From contig CM040747.1 in NCBI GenBank assembly GCA_022829145.1, positions 37,650,052 to 37,714,051 on the forward strand: a stretch of 64,000 nucleotides of DNA, given 5' to 3'. This document shows positions 1 to 11,275 of this stretch, one piece after another; position 1 is the first letter of the stretch; every line of letters begins with the position of its first letter. Source of the stretch: Albula goreensis. Its lineage: Eukaryota > Chordata > Actinopteri > Albuliformes > Albulidae. The position numbers and the translations under genes were made by a program. Below the pieces are notes generated by a model, which saw only the letters and a list, made by a program, of their open reading frames with translations, made no database searches and was not told the DNA's origin.

Positions 1-381
1 TATAAAACTAAAAGTGATTGGCACACAGATTGTTATGATGGATGTCATTTCTTGAATAAAAATTACAGTATGGAAAGTTGGCACAGAATTTTTTTACATA
101 TCCCATTCGTATAGGCAATGAAAACAATAGCAGTTCTGTTCTGAAAAGTTGTGTTTTTTCCCCTCTAAATTATAAAAAGTATTGATGAAGGTGTCAATAT
201 TGTCTCAAACTGTTCAACAGCATCAGTAAGGTATCAATAAGATCTTAATGATACCCATCCCTAGTGAGAGGTAACTGTAGTAAAACACAGTTTGTGTTCC
301 CTGTGTGGAGGGGGATAAATCATACGATTGTCAGAAGATTCGTGCTGAGATCTTCTGGACCCCCTTTGGAAGGGTGCAGGA

Positions 382-861
382 TTAAAGACCTGGATAGACT
401 GAAAGGTTTTGGTTAGAGGAAGTAGAAGAATGATGCTCAGAGCAGCCTGAGTCACAAGTAGACCCCCCTTTCCCCTTTTCACTGTGTGAAGAGTGAGATA
501 TCAGCACATAGTCTGATGTGGTTTCCACTGAAACACTGCTTAGTGAATTAGAGTGGAACCTGAGGTCGGCTAGACCAGATATTGGACCCAGATCAGAATG
601 CAAAGTGTTTCTGTGCACCTGGTTATATGAGGCTCCTTGCAGAATTGAGGTGAGTGCGGATGAGACGTTAACCACTGAAAGAAAAGGGGCGTCATGTGAC
701 TGCAGTTTTGCAGAGCGTTCACTTTTATGATGGAAAAATTCCTCTCTGTCGGAGCAGAGATCTGATTTGGCAGAATGCAAATCATCTAGATACTGCAGAG
801 CTTTTTTGCTGAAGGTTTGTGGATCTTGGAGGATGTTTGTGTTTTGAGCTCTCAGGTTCAC
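382..861 (-). other. Unassigned open frame, possible exon
   Basis: A 159-codon frame is open on the minus strand. It begins at a GTG, not an ATG, and an in-frame stop lies only a few codons further upstream, so it is not a convincing complete gene. The translation is rich in Ser and His, with a low-complexity C-terminal third containing EKGKGGSTCDSGCSEHHSS, and looks like a disordered cytoplasmic tail. I recognise no family and see no clear splice acceptor at its start. It could be an exon of a neighbouring gene, a decayed pseudogene or chance. Confidence 0.2.
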
Positions 862-1990
862 AGTCTCACTCCCTAGTTACTCATTTGCAAAGGAGGGCAA
901 GGCTGGCTTGCCTTGAGAGAGCCAAGACAGAGCATGACTATGTATTATTCAGTTCAAAGTAGGTTAAGGGCAATTTAATAATGCCATTAAATTTCAGAGG
1001 CACTGAAGATGTTGGTATGCCAGTAAAATTACCAAATAGACAATTATTTTCATGATTTAGAGATAATAATGATTGTTCATAATCAATTAAAGGTGTCTCT
1101 TATATTGATTTGAATGATTAAGGGTGATTAATAATACCAATAATTATTAACAATGCTTTTCTTCAAGTTTGTGTGGAATTGTCAATGTGTTACCAAAGGG
1201 AATTCACAATCACAGTGCATGCTTTGCTTGCTGTTTATGGATTCAACTGCAGTCGCCAGTGGCGTTTGAGAACATGTGCACCATCTAGTGGTCAATGTGG
1301 GAAGTGCAATGATTTAAGTTCGAAGCTGCTTGGATAGGGGCCCCATTATCTGTTTTGTCAGGAGCCTCACTCCCTCCTTTTTCTCCAGGGGCCCCACTTT
1401 CTGCCTGTTTTCCAAAATTGAATAGCATTTTTCGTTCTAAAAAAAAAAAAAAATAAAACATTCAATACAGCCAAATTATATTGTCACAAAACATTGAATA
1501 TGCCAAAATCTATCCTCACACATGAGGGCACCACAAAATGTAGAGTAAATGTGCTATTCAGCACATGGGAAGCAGAAAATATGAGGATAATGCTGTTCCT
1601 CACAAAGGCTCCAGTTAAATGCAGGTGAAGTGTATGCAGTGCAAGAACAAACAGATAACACAATATGTTCATCTTAACAGTCCCAGCACAAGGTTAAAAG
1701 TAATCAAACTCATAACATGACTTCAGCCATAAACGTATTAATATTACCATAATAATAGCAAAACAATAGGAATTACCACACCCTTTTAACAGTACAATTA
1801 TTGATAATTAGTATTGGGGATCTAACCAGTTTCTGAAGGCTTTGTTCTATGAATAGAGTGGCTACAGTCAATGTTTAAGTGATAACAACACAGACAACCA
1901 GTTATAAATACAAAGGCTTCATTACATATGAAATATGAATATGTGTATGAAAGCAAATCTGAGTGCATGTAGATGACTTAGTCAGAACAC
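862..1990. other. No gene seen
   Basis: AT-rich sequence with a poly-A run near 1440. I see no coding frame, RNA gene or clear repeat boundary here. Confidence 0.5.
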
Positions 1991-1994
1991 ACAG

Positions 1995-2085
1995 AGTGTG
2001 TGTGTGTTTTCTCCACAGGCTGGGATGGTGTATATTTATTGTGTGTGTGTTTTTTTCTCTCCGTAGGCTGGGATGGTGTATATTT

Positions 2086-2135
<50 letters not shown>

Positions 2136-2330
2136 CCACAGGCTGGGATGGTGTATATTTATTGTGTGTGTGTGTGTGTGTGTATTTTTTTTCTCTCCAC
2201 AGGCTGGGATGGTGTATATTTATTGTGTGTGTGTGTGTGTGTGTGTGTTTTCTCCACAGGCTGGGATGGTGTATATTTATTGTGTGTGTGTGTGTGTATT
2301 TTTTTCTCTCCACAGGCTGGGTTGGTGTTG
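1995..2330 (+). repeat. Tandem array of splice-acceptor-like units with (GT)n
   Basis: Six diverged copies of a unit made of a (GT)n tract, a pyrimidine run, a CCACAG acceptor-like site (CCGTAG in one copy) and GCTGGGATGGTGTATATTTA. GCTGGG matches the first bases of the LRR exon at 2771, which also follows CTCTCCACAG. The array therefore appears to be amplified intron/exon-junction sequence of the NLR gene, without the rest of the exon. Open frames across it in both directions are microsatellite artefacts. Confidence 0.75.
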
Positions 2331-2360
2331 TTCAGTGAACATTTGTTTTCTAAATACATT

Positions 2361-2726
2361 TGTTAGTAAATAAGAAAATTCTCAACGTGAGTAAAACAAC
2401 CATGCTGTTAATGAAGAGACGGATCCCATGTTCGCAGTTGAAGACAGATACTTTACTTACACAGCCGGCCACGGGAACACAAGCATGGAGCAAAATGTTC
2501 AAAGATTACATTGTGTGGTCAATATTTATACAGTTTAAGGGAATTACATTAGCATGTGATGGCTCATACATGGTAATGGAGAACCCTCCATTCTACAGAC
2601 GGCAGATAACAGGTCGTTAACAGGAGGTAACCAAGCATTTGGCCTTGGTTGGATGCTGCAACATCCCTTTGTAATTCTAATACACATTCTCAACACTGTG
2701 CTGCTCTCAAAAACTATATCCCAACA
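2361..2726 (-). mobile_element. Solo LTR, same family as the element at 44236-48886
   Basis: This matches, in reverse orientation and with clear divergence, the 361-bp LTR at 44236-44596. It begins TGTTAG and ends CCAACA on the plus strand, the complements of the LTR ends. No internal region is attached, so it is a solo LTR left by recombination. It sits between the acceptor array and the LRR exon of the NLR gene. I could not find a matching target-site duplication, which fits an older insertion. Confidence 0.8.
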
Positions 2727-2770
2727 GTGTGTATTTATAGTGCGTGTGTGTGTGTGTGTTCTCTCCACAG

Positions 2771-5045
2771 GCTGGGTTGCTGTAATCTCACAGAGGGCTG
2801 CTGTGATGATCTGGCCTCAGTCCTGCGTTCTCCCCACTCAGAGCTGAGAGATCTGGAGCTCAGGGACAACGAGCTGCAGGATTCAGGAGTGAGAGCGCTC
2901 TCTGCTGGACTGGAGGACCCACTCTGTGAACTGCAGAGACTGGGGTGAGTAACAAACACAAACCCCCAATTTCATGAAGGGCTCAAATGTGACTAAATAT
3001 CCCACTAATATTAATAATGACTCAGGCTAAAGCTTTCTGTTCACTTTGCATAGTCAACCTGTGATGTTAAAATGTGTGTTTTTCCAACTGCAATTTTAGT
3101 GTTCATCAGGGAATACTATACTGAATTGTTACTTTTGAAAATTATTCATTCAGTATTACAATATTAATTACATACCTTCAATTATAGAAAACAAAGAAGT
3201 AAATGAGTCAGTCCCACTCATTAAAATAACAACACTAAAGTGTATACTACTAATTCCACAGCCCTGTTATTTTACATTCCGATTCTGTAAGGTGTGTTGG
3301 TCCAGAGCTGGTCTCCTTCTCTCTGCAGGCTGTCAGGCTGTCGAGTCACAGAGAGAGGTTGTGATTCTCTGGCTTCAGCTCTGCGTTCAAACCCGTCACA
3401 CCTGAGAGAGCTAGATCTGAGCTACAATCACCCAGGAGACTCAGGAGTGAGAGCGCTCTCTGCTGCTAAACTGGACACACTTACACTGCTGTAAGTACAG
3501 AGAGTTTCCACACTGCACCTCATAGACACACTGCTGTAAGTACAGAGAGTTTCCACACTGCACCTCATAGACACACTGCTGTAAGTACAGAGAGTTTCCA
3601 CACTGCACCTCATAGACACACTGCTGTAAGTACAGAGAGTTTCCACACTGCACCTCACAGACACACTGCTGTAAGTACAGAGAGTTTCCACACTGCACCT
3701 CATAGACACACTGCTGTAAGTACAGAGAGTTTCCACACTGCACCTCATAGACACACTGCTGTAAGTACAGAGAGTTTCCACACTGCACCTCACAGACACA
3801 CTGCTGTAAGTACAGAGAGTTTCCACACTACACCTCATAGACACACTGCTGTAAGTACAGAGAGTTTCCACACTGCACCTCATAGACACACTGCTGTAAG
3901 TACAGAGAGTTTCCACACTGTGTGTCACTCAGTCACTGTCTGTTCTGCTGTTCCTACAGTGTGGACCATGGAGGAGAGAGCAGGAACAAACCAGGACCCA
4001 GGAAATGTGAGTCTGTCAGCACTGAACACTCACTCCCTCCATTTCCTATCCTCCCTCTCTCCCTCTTTCTTTCACATCTATTTTCAACTCTTTTTTCCAG
4101 TCCCTCTCTTCACCATTCTCTCTTTCACACTCAGACAGAAGTCTGTCCATACACACAGCACTGTGTGTGTGTGTGTGTGTGTGTTTCTCATGGTCATTGA
4201 GTTCAGTTTTTGTTTGTTTGTAGATGGTTTTTACAAACATTCACCCAGATTTTGACACCTACACATAAACACACACACAAACAACCCCACATACTCCAAA
4301 CACACACATGAACACACTCACAGAGATTCACACACATACAAACACAACCCTGTTTCTCTCTTTCTCTCACACACACTCAGTCACACATAATGAGGTGAAT
4401 ATTAATAATGATAATTAATCTCATTAATGTCTCTGGTCTGCAGATGGCTGTCAGCTCACACTGGATCCAAACACAGTGAACAGAGATCTGTCTCTGTCTG
4501 AGGGGAACAGGAAGGTGACACGCACAGGGAGAGAGCAGCCATATCCTGATCATCCAGAGAGATTTGAGTGGCCCCAAGTTTTGTGCAGAGAGAGTCTGTC
4601 TGGACGCTGCTGTTACTGGGAGGCTGAGTGGAGTGAGTCTGTGGGGGGAGTGGTTTATACAGCAGTGACATATAAAGGAATCAGCAGGAAAGGATGGGGT
4701 GATGACTGTTTGTTTGGACTGAATAAAAACTCCTGGAGTCTGTCCTGCTCTAAACACAGTTACTCTGTCTGTCACAATAATAATCTAACACACACTGCCC
4801 CCCCCTCCTCCTACCGCAGAGTAGGAGTGCGTGATGATGATGATGGTGAAGGAGTGTGTGTGTACAGAGTAGGAGTGTGTGTGGACCGTCCGGCCGGCAC
4901 TCTGTCTTTCTACAGCATCTCTGACTCTGACACACTGACCCTCCTGCACAGATTCCACACCAACTTCACTGAACACACACCCCTCTGTGCTGGGTTTGGA
5001 GTGTATGGATCTAACGCCTCAGTGTCCCTGTGCCAACTGGAGTAG
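2771..5045 (+). CDS. NLRC3-like NLR, 3' part: LRR exons and B30.2 domain
   Basis: Four exons can be joined in one frame: 2771-2944 (174 bp, one LRR), 3329-3490 (162 bp, one LRR), 3960-4006 (47 bp linker) and 4444-5045 (B30.2, stop TAG). All introns are GT-AG. The LRRs show [20 protein letters not shown] and LRELDLSYN. The last exon opens with [13 protein letters not shown] (PRY) and continues through a SPRY domain ending in [16 protein letters not shown]. This order is typical of the expanded fish NLR-C group, cytosolic pattern-sensing proteins. The FISNA/NACHT exons are not in the first 2.7 kb and must lie upstream of the window, or the copy is truncated. The second LRR exon is about 12 bp shorter than the usual 174. 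Confidence 0.85.
3484..3919 (+). repeat. 45-bp minisatellite containing a splice donor, 10 copies
   Basis: GTAAGTACAG recurs exactly every 45 bp from 3491 to 3896 (10 times). The first occurrence is the real donor of the second LRR exon (CTGCT|GTAAGT). Units differ by only a few bases, such as CATAG/CACAG. Because 45 is a multiple of three, the minus strand stays open over about 500 bp; that frame is an artefact. Confidence 0.9.
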
Positions 5046-5640
5046 AGTCTCACACACACTTTGACACACAGTCTCTCAGACACACACACTCTCCATGTGA
5101 CACACATCCACTCCAGCTCACACACTCAACCATAAAAACCCAAATGCACACATACTCACACCTGTACTGCTACACACAAACACACACACTCTGTAAAATA
5201 CATGCACACATACACTCACACACCCCTCTGTGCTGGGTTTACAGTGTGTGGGTATAACACCTCAGTCCATGTGCCAGCTGGAGTCAAGTCTCACACACAC
5301 ATACACACTATCTCTCACACACACTCATAGTGTCAGATGTATCAATACACTCACACCAGAACTGCTACATGCAAACATACTGATACAACTGCAAACACAG
5401 TAAAAAAAAAAAAAAAAAGACTGTTTGCAGTTAGCACTTAAACCCACACATAAACACATACACTCTCTTACACACACTCACCCATACATACTCAGACATA
5501 CTCACACACCAAAAAATTCATGTTCACTCACAAACACAAACGTACACATGCACACATAACATACACACACACACTGACATAAATATACCAAATATACCAC
5601 ATACTGACATAAATAATCAACCAAATTCTGTGTTATAGCT
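5046..5640. repeat. CA-rich microsatellite region in the NLR 3' flank
   Basis: Interrupted CACA-rich low-complexity sequence follows the NLR stop codon. At 5212-5290 a diverged duplicate of the end of the B30.2 exon is visible: CACCCCTCTGTGCTGGGTTT, then GTGCCAGCTGGAGTC. So the last part of the exon was locally duplicated into the 3' UTR region. Confidence 0.6.
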
Positions 5641-5802
5641 CACACACGAACAGTATTTTATATATTTTTAAACATATGTGCCTGTGGAAACACACAGATT
5701 TGTACATAGATACACTAGGTAGGAGCAGAGGTAGGAGAGAGACACAGTTTCAGATGTCCCCAGTTTACCTCAGTACAAGTTTTTCATGTTTTATTTAATT
5801 AC

Positions 5803-5808
5803 AATAAA
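5803..5808 (+). other. Candidate polyadenylation signal of the NLR gene
   Basis: AATAAA lies about 760 bp after the B30.2 stop codon, after the CA-rich stretch. It is the first canonical signal I noticed on the plus strand. Its use is inferred. Confidence 0.4.
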
Positions 5809-5860
5809 ATTATATTATAAATGTTAAAGGTGTGTTTATGTAATTTCTTTGATGTAAGAC

Positions 5861-6184
5861 ATGAATATCACCCACAACCCCCTGAACCTAACACCAACTG
5901 TACCACAGAGAAACAGCCCTGACTGTGCTGTGAACAAAAACAGTATGGAGTTAGTGCGTCTCTGTGGAGCCTTAGGCCTGTACATGCTTAATGGCAGGAT
6001 CAGAGGGGACTCTTTAGGGAGCTTCACTTACTGCTCAGCTCTTAGGGCTAGTGTAGTCGACTATGCCATCACTGATATGGACCCCTCTGACATTAGTGCA
6101 TTCACTGACAGACCACAGACCCCTTTTTACCACCACTGTCAAATCAATGTGCACCTGAACAGAACTGGAAAACCTAGGAATTAA
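5861..6184 (+). pseudogene. Non-LTR retrotransposon endonuclease fragment
   Basis: A 107-codon frame reads NSPDCAVNKN, then LVRLCGALGLYMLNGRIRGD, then VVDYAITDMDPSDISAF and PFYHHCQINV. This matches the second half of an apurinic-type endonuclease domain of fish LINEs: NGR block, VVDY block and a degenerate SDHC motif (here YHHC). The first half and the reverse transcriptase are missing, so it is an isolated relic. Confidence 0.7.
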
Positions 6185-6689
6185 AGGCATTTGTTCTTCA
6201 ATCTGTAATGTAAGCTAACCTCCAAAAAACTAACCAGAAACATAATCAGGAAATCTTAAATGCTAAAGAAAGTGGTTTGATGATGAATGCAAATCCATGA
6301 GAGAGAAAATGAGACTATTATTACATTTGAAATATCACAATCACAAAACCCAGGTTTTCACCACAAATGTGAGATTCTTAAAATGTACAAGCATGCCCTA
6401 AAGTAAATTAAACAAAAATCATTCACAAGGCATTGTACAACTTGAAGAGTATAGCAATTTGTATGAGTTTTGTCAATGTGTTTTTAATTTCTTCTCTGAA
6501 TAACTTACGATTCATGTTTTCATCTAGATGCATCCCGATATCTATAAGTCGGTTGAATATTTGTATTTTTACAATGTAAATAGCGTACATTGATGAATGA
6601 GTCTTAATGAAAAGTATTTTTTATGATAAATGCTTTGACTGTAAAGCAGTTGTATATAACATGTTCCAGGATATAGTAGCAGTGTTCAC

Positions 6690-7235
6690 CAGGCAGGACA
6701 GTCCAGAGTACTCTACCTGTCTCACTGCTCTCCACGTTAACTTCCCAATGGTGAAATGAACTCCCTGTCCTGCTACGGACTGTTACTGAATCATTACACT
6801 CCTTCCGACGTGGTCTGAAAACCCACCTCTTCAGACAATATCTGGCCTAAACATCTTACCCTCATTCAGAACTTGTTGTCTACCTATTTTGTAATTTATA
6901 GAATTATGTGTTTGCATTATGTATTATCATTATCATGTAAATGTATTTGTATTACAATTTATATACATGTATTATTTTTATTATTTGAATTATTTGTGTA
7001 ATACTAATATTATAAATTAAATTAATTGTGTAATACAAACATTATTTTTTCATTGTACATATTTTACTCGGCTATGTACCATTCTTCCTGGCTATTCTAT
7101 TATGACAGATTTAATTAATAGATTTGCTGTAGCATTATTGATAGATGCAATTTTAGATTTGTGGATGACTGTATCCAATCCTTGTATGTCGCTTTGGATA
7201 AAAGTGTCTGCCAAATGAATTAATGTAAATGTAAA
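6690..7235 (+). mobile_element. LINE 3' end fragment with teleost tail repeat
   Basis: A short coding remnant near 6755-6850 reads FRRGLKTHLFRQYL, the usual C-terminal end of fish L2-like LINE proteins. AT-rich sequence follows, then GTCGCTTTGGATAAAAGTGT at about 7189, the tail shared by many teleost interspersed repeats. The 5' part is absent. Confidence 0.6.
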
Positions 7236-7565
7236 CATACTCTCCCCATCACGTCACACAAGCTGCCTTTACACACACTGACCACAAGAGGGAGACAGAG
7301 CCCATCTGTTGCTCATGATACAAGTACATGATAACAGAGGAGACCTGAAGCTGCTGAGACACGCTATCCGAAACATACTGTGATACCGTGTGATGCATGT
7401 ACTGTGTGATACATGGGAAAAAAATAGTATCAGGCTGAGATGCATCAGCTACCAGAGAAAAAAAGGACTGAGACTCAAACACAAACAGGTATCAAAAAAA
7501 TTACATGAATTACACATAAAGTACACTGCTCTGTGTATACCCCTCCTCTTCTTCCATTTCTTTAG

Positions 7566-7715
7566 TCATCTGATTATGGTCCTCCACCTCGTCAGCACCT
7601 CACGAAAGTAGGTTCTCCCCTGGAAGAGGCGGATGGTCAGGCAGATGAGGGAGACAATTACAGCGAACACAAGAATCCAAAGCTCCATGGCCATTCCGCT
7701 GGGTGCGAGGGACAT
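7566..7715 (-). CDS. Small one-pass membrane protein ORF, unidentified
   Basis: An ATG-to-TGA frame of 49 codons starts at 7715. The translation runs MSLAPSGMAMELW, then a hydrophobic segment ILVFAVIVSLICLTI, then a basic, aromatic tail with RLFQGRTYFREVLTRWRT. That looks like a signal-anchor or small single-span membrane protein with a positively charged side. TCTCTGCAG lies just upstream of the ATG, so it could also be a coding exon joined to an upstream exon. I do not recognise the family. It is not present in the other copies of the surrounding repeat, and its composition is unlike the AT-rich flanks. Confidence 0.4.
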   Translation of the reverse strand: MSLAPSGMAMELWILVFAVIVSLICLTIRLFQGRTYFREVLTRWRTIIR

Positions 7716-8086
7716 TCTGCAGAGACAGGCATCTTGAGAGAGCACTGTTCACAACCAGCCACAACTTGTAATTTTAAGTTAGCTTGATTTAGGTTTGCTT
7801 ACATAAGACAGGAGTACAAATTCACCTGGGCTGATCTCAAACGACTGTACCGTCCTCTCTCTCTACCAGACACCACACCATGCAACATCACCATGAAAAT
7901 TACAGTCACTAAAATTACTTGTTTGCAACTAACCAAACCATTGTTGACTTACCTAACAACAAGGCAAAACAAGCGCCTTTGGTTTTTATGAAAAGGTACC
8001 ATTTCATGTAAAGGTACCCCTTAGGTCTGTCACAACAATGCCCTGGATAATGCAGTGTCTTAGCTGAGCTACAAGAAAAATGTATA

Positions 8087-8610
8087 CAGTGTTCCCTCTC
8101 TGTATCGCGGTTCTGCTTTCGCTCCCTCAGTACATCGCGGTTTTTTATGTACATTATATGTAATCATATTTCGCGGAATTTTCACTCTATCGCGGATTTT
8201 TGCGGTGTTTAAAATGTTAACATTTCCAATATTTTCATTATTTTCGTCAAAAAATAATCATTTTCTAGTCTAAAAAGGAAAAAAACATTAAAAAAATAAT
8301 AAATGAAGACATTTTGTAACACATACATACAGGGTATGCCTCCTAAACGCCCTGCATCCACTCCAGCTTCTGGTAGTGCAACCAAAAGAACCAGGAGGAT
8401 GTTAATGATTGTAAAGAAGGTAGAACAACATGTAAGAGTGTGGGAAAAGGTAATACAGTCTAGGGAGGGTTGATAACAGTGTGGGGGAGGTTCGTAAAGG
8501 GTTAATATATACGTAAAAAATATAATAACTATCTCGCCTCTACTTCGCGGTTTTTCCCATTTCGCGGCCGGTCTTGGAACGTAACTACTGCGATAGGAGA
8601 GGGATCACTG
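8087..8610. mobile_element. Pogo/Tigger-like MITE, 524 bp
   Basis: Terminal inverted repeats read CAGTGTTCCCTCTCTGTATC at the left and CAGTGATCCCTCTCCTATCG at the right (reverse complement). The element is flanked by TA on both sides (8085-8086, 8611-8612), the target duplication of Tc1/mariner-superfamily elements. The ends resemble the CAGT-TCCCTC ends of MER2-type pogo relatives. No transposase frame is present, so it is non-autonomous. Confidence 0.75.
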
Positions 8611-8814
8611 TATAGTGCAGAACTGACTATATTGAAGGAATAAATTCCATTATTTAATTTGCCAACTTCCAACCTTTGAGGACTTCTCTGTAGAGAATAT
8701 CCTTCTTATTTGAAACACAGTGCTAATCTCATTCATCTGCTTTAAATATGCACTGATTTTCTGACTTCAGAATTATAGGCCAGAGATGTCAAGTTTGATT
8801 TACATTTACATTTA

Positions 8815-9620
8815 CTATTCTGCCCTCACTTAACGTTTCTGAGCAAAGCTAGACAGACAGTTAACATAAAGGAACCAATAAAGACTTGAGGTAAGTTAAG
8901 CGCCTTCCTGACAATTCCTTTTTCTTTCTTTCCTTCCTTGAATTTTTATTTTGTAAAACTGAAATGACACTAAATAAAAGACATTAAATTACATTTGCTG
9001 TCTGCTTATTCTTTCATGACATCAATAACCAAGCTAAACAAAGGAGAGTAGCTAATATGGATTTCCACAGAAAATATTGCAGTGTAGCTAGGAGAAAACT
9101 AAGTAAACACACTTAGCAAGCATAAACAGATGAAATAATATTAAACAGATGTACCACTTAATATAGAATGTTTACAAGGACTTTTATGAATTAATCTTAG
9201 AATAAACTCATGAACTTTGCAATATACTCTAATGAATAGCTACGTGTCTAGGTAAGTACAAAACACAGCATAGCAAAATGCTAGCGAAATACAATTTAAA
9301 ATATACAAATAAATGCTGTCTCGGTTAGCGCGTATGCTAACTTGCTAATAATTACACAAAAACTATTCTAATTGGCGTCATCACAACAATATTTTGAAGT
9401 AGCTATACTGCCTGACAACTGTAACACAAATTTAAAAATATTTTGTGACTTACAGACGTATATGTCCAAAACCTAGCCGTTAGAAAGGTTAAAGAACAAT
9501 ATACCGCGTGCTTTAACCCAACTCATTCTCTAAAATGGAGGGTAGACTAACAGGTTAATTCTAACAATTCAAGAACAGCTACAACTGCACCACTAGGGGG
9601 AGCCAAATTAACAGAATTTA
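8815..9620. other. No gene seen
   Basis: AT-rich sequence between two parts of the inverted delta copy. It is not matched by the direct copies and carries no open frame of interest. Confidence 0.5.
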
Positions 9621-9624
9621 GACC

Positions 9625-9860
9625 CGAACATTTACATCCATTCATTTTGCAGACGCTTTCATCCAAAGCGACGTACAAGGAGTGCATACAGTCAACGTAA
9701 ATACGGGACAAATCTTTGAAAATAAGCGTATCATTTCCACAGCAGTTTCAAGTATAGCAGTTTCAAGTAAGGTCCATGTAATAGTCATCGTAACAAACAT
9801 AGCATAGCCAACAAACATAGGACATAGCAAGTAATACATTTATAAACTATAATTTATACA
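9625..9860 (-). repeat. Teleost interspersed-repeat tail
   Basis: Contains CATTTTGCAGACGCTTTCAT followed by CCAAAGCGACGTACAAGG, a widespread fish repeat end that is also present at about 7189 and 36780. The remainder, to about 9860, is unclassified. Confidence 0.5.
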
Positions 9861-9863
9861 ATT

Positions 9864-10260
9864 TACTATAAAGTAATAAACTGAAAGGAACTGAAACGAC
9901 TGTCTGTCGGCATACAAGTCAGCTTTCTAGGCCAGGTTGGCCAGGTTGCGTCTGCGGTGGTTGGGTCTCCTGAAACGAGTAGAAGAGCACAGAGCAACAG
10001 GGGAAGTAAGCAAACACATGACGAGCTGAGAGTTGTCTGGAGAGAAGAGAATAAAGAATAAAGAAACTGTAGGTAGAGGCCAGAAAAGGCACACACAAAG
10101 TGATACAAGGAGGTGATGAACTGACGATGAGGCTGCTGTACCGCAAATTCCGACAATTGACAACATATTAACAACTGCTGCTACCGCTTCAGACACACAC
10201 ACAAAAAAAATCAAAACTACTACTCACTTAATTGACTTGAGACACAAATGTAAGTATTCA
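9864..10260. other. Unclassified sequence, no gene called
   Basis: Overlapping minus-strand frames of 75-102 codons exist, but they look random and share no recognisable motif. The stretch interrupts the inverted delta copy. Confidence 0.4.
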
Positions 10261-11275
10261 GCATGTCACAACTAAATAAATGTTCAATGTTGATTCACAA
10301 ATTTCGGGAGAAAAACTGTCCCAGCAAATAGGAAGTATGTGGTAATTCATAATAATTTCTATCTGTCCTTTATGTTCAATTCTGCACCAGTTGTCTACTT
10401 CTCTGTTGCATTTTGTTCTACATTTGAGCTTCCTACCCATTGTAACATCATAGTTATGGAATGGCATTTTAGTCAAAATTAAATAAACAAAAATGTTTAT
10501 GAAATAAATAATCAATAAAAAAAATCAAATAAATAACAAATTATGAAACATTTATTTCATTATGACAATTTTATCACAATTATTTTTGAACTGCAAGTAA
10601 TTTAGAGTGGAAATACTAGCACCTTATGGCAAATCAAGTTTGCACCAGCCCTGGCCATTCTCATATACGATATGACACCCTTACTTGAGTTACATTCCTG
10701 GCTGGCTAATGAGCTATATTTAGGTTACTATTAAAACTCCTGTAATTTCTGTTAGATTCAGGCACAGAACTGATCAATTAATTTACTTAACTTCAGTTAC
10801 CCTGCATAGCTGGCTTGCTAACAAGCTATATTAAGACATATATTAAAACATTCAATAATTCATAGAAAAAAAGCATAATTTCTATAGCCTGTATCTGTTA
10901 GATTCAGGCAAAGAACTGATCAATTAATTTTGAAGTTATGACAAAGAGACAATGCATTTGAGGTAAAGCTTGAGGTATCTACTTACAAGTCTGAAGGATG
11001 TAACTGTCCAAGAAAATAATGGAACACAATATTGTCTTCTACTATACTAAGTGACTGGTACATTTTGTTATGATGTAGTTGCAATTGATGAGAAGTCCAA
11101 ATGACATATAAGTTGATAGCTGTTTGAATTTTAATAACATTCATATTGTGACATCATAGAGGCTGAAATATCAAATATTCTAAACAACTTGAACATACTA
11201 CTGTTGCTGGGAAACAGAATTGATGTGAATTCTGTCCAATTCTATGTTCTAAATTTACAAGAATAATTAAGTAAT

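Larger units (their letters stand above)
7240..11275 (-). repeat. Inverted, interrupted copy of the delta repeat
   Basis: Read on the minus strand, pieces of this stretch match blocks that recur in direct orientation further on. 10261-11270 matches about 17300-18400 and its paralogs; 8640-8800 and 7770-8086 match 31790-32090 and 38400-38880; 7400-7500 matches about 33190-33290; 7249-7385 matches the flanks of the MITE at 23792. The copy is broken by a pogo-like MITE (8087-8610), a small ORF region (7560-7720) and about 1.4 kb at 8815-10260. It is clearly diverged from the direct copies. Confidence 0.7.

Noticed and set aside
1963-2373. Long Cys/Val and His/Thr frames on both strands
   Set aside because: They are translations of (GT)n microsatellite and its tandem units, with no start context or protein character.
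3428-3928. 166-codon minus-strand frame with a 15-residue repeat
   Set aside because: It is the reverse strand of the 45-bp minisatellite; period 45 keeps any frame open.
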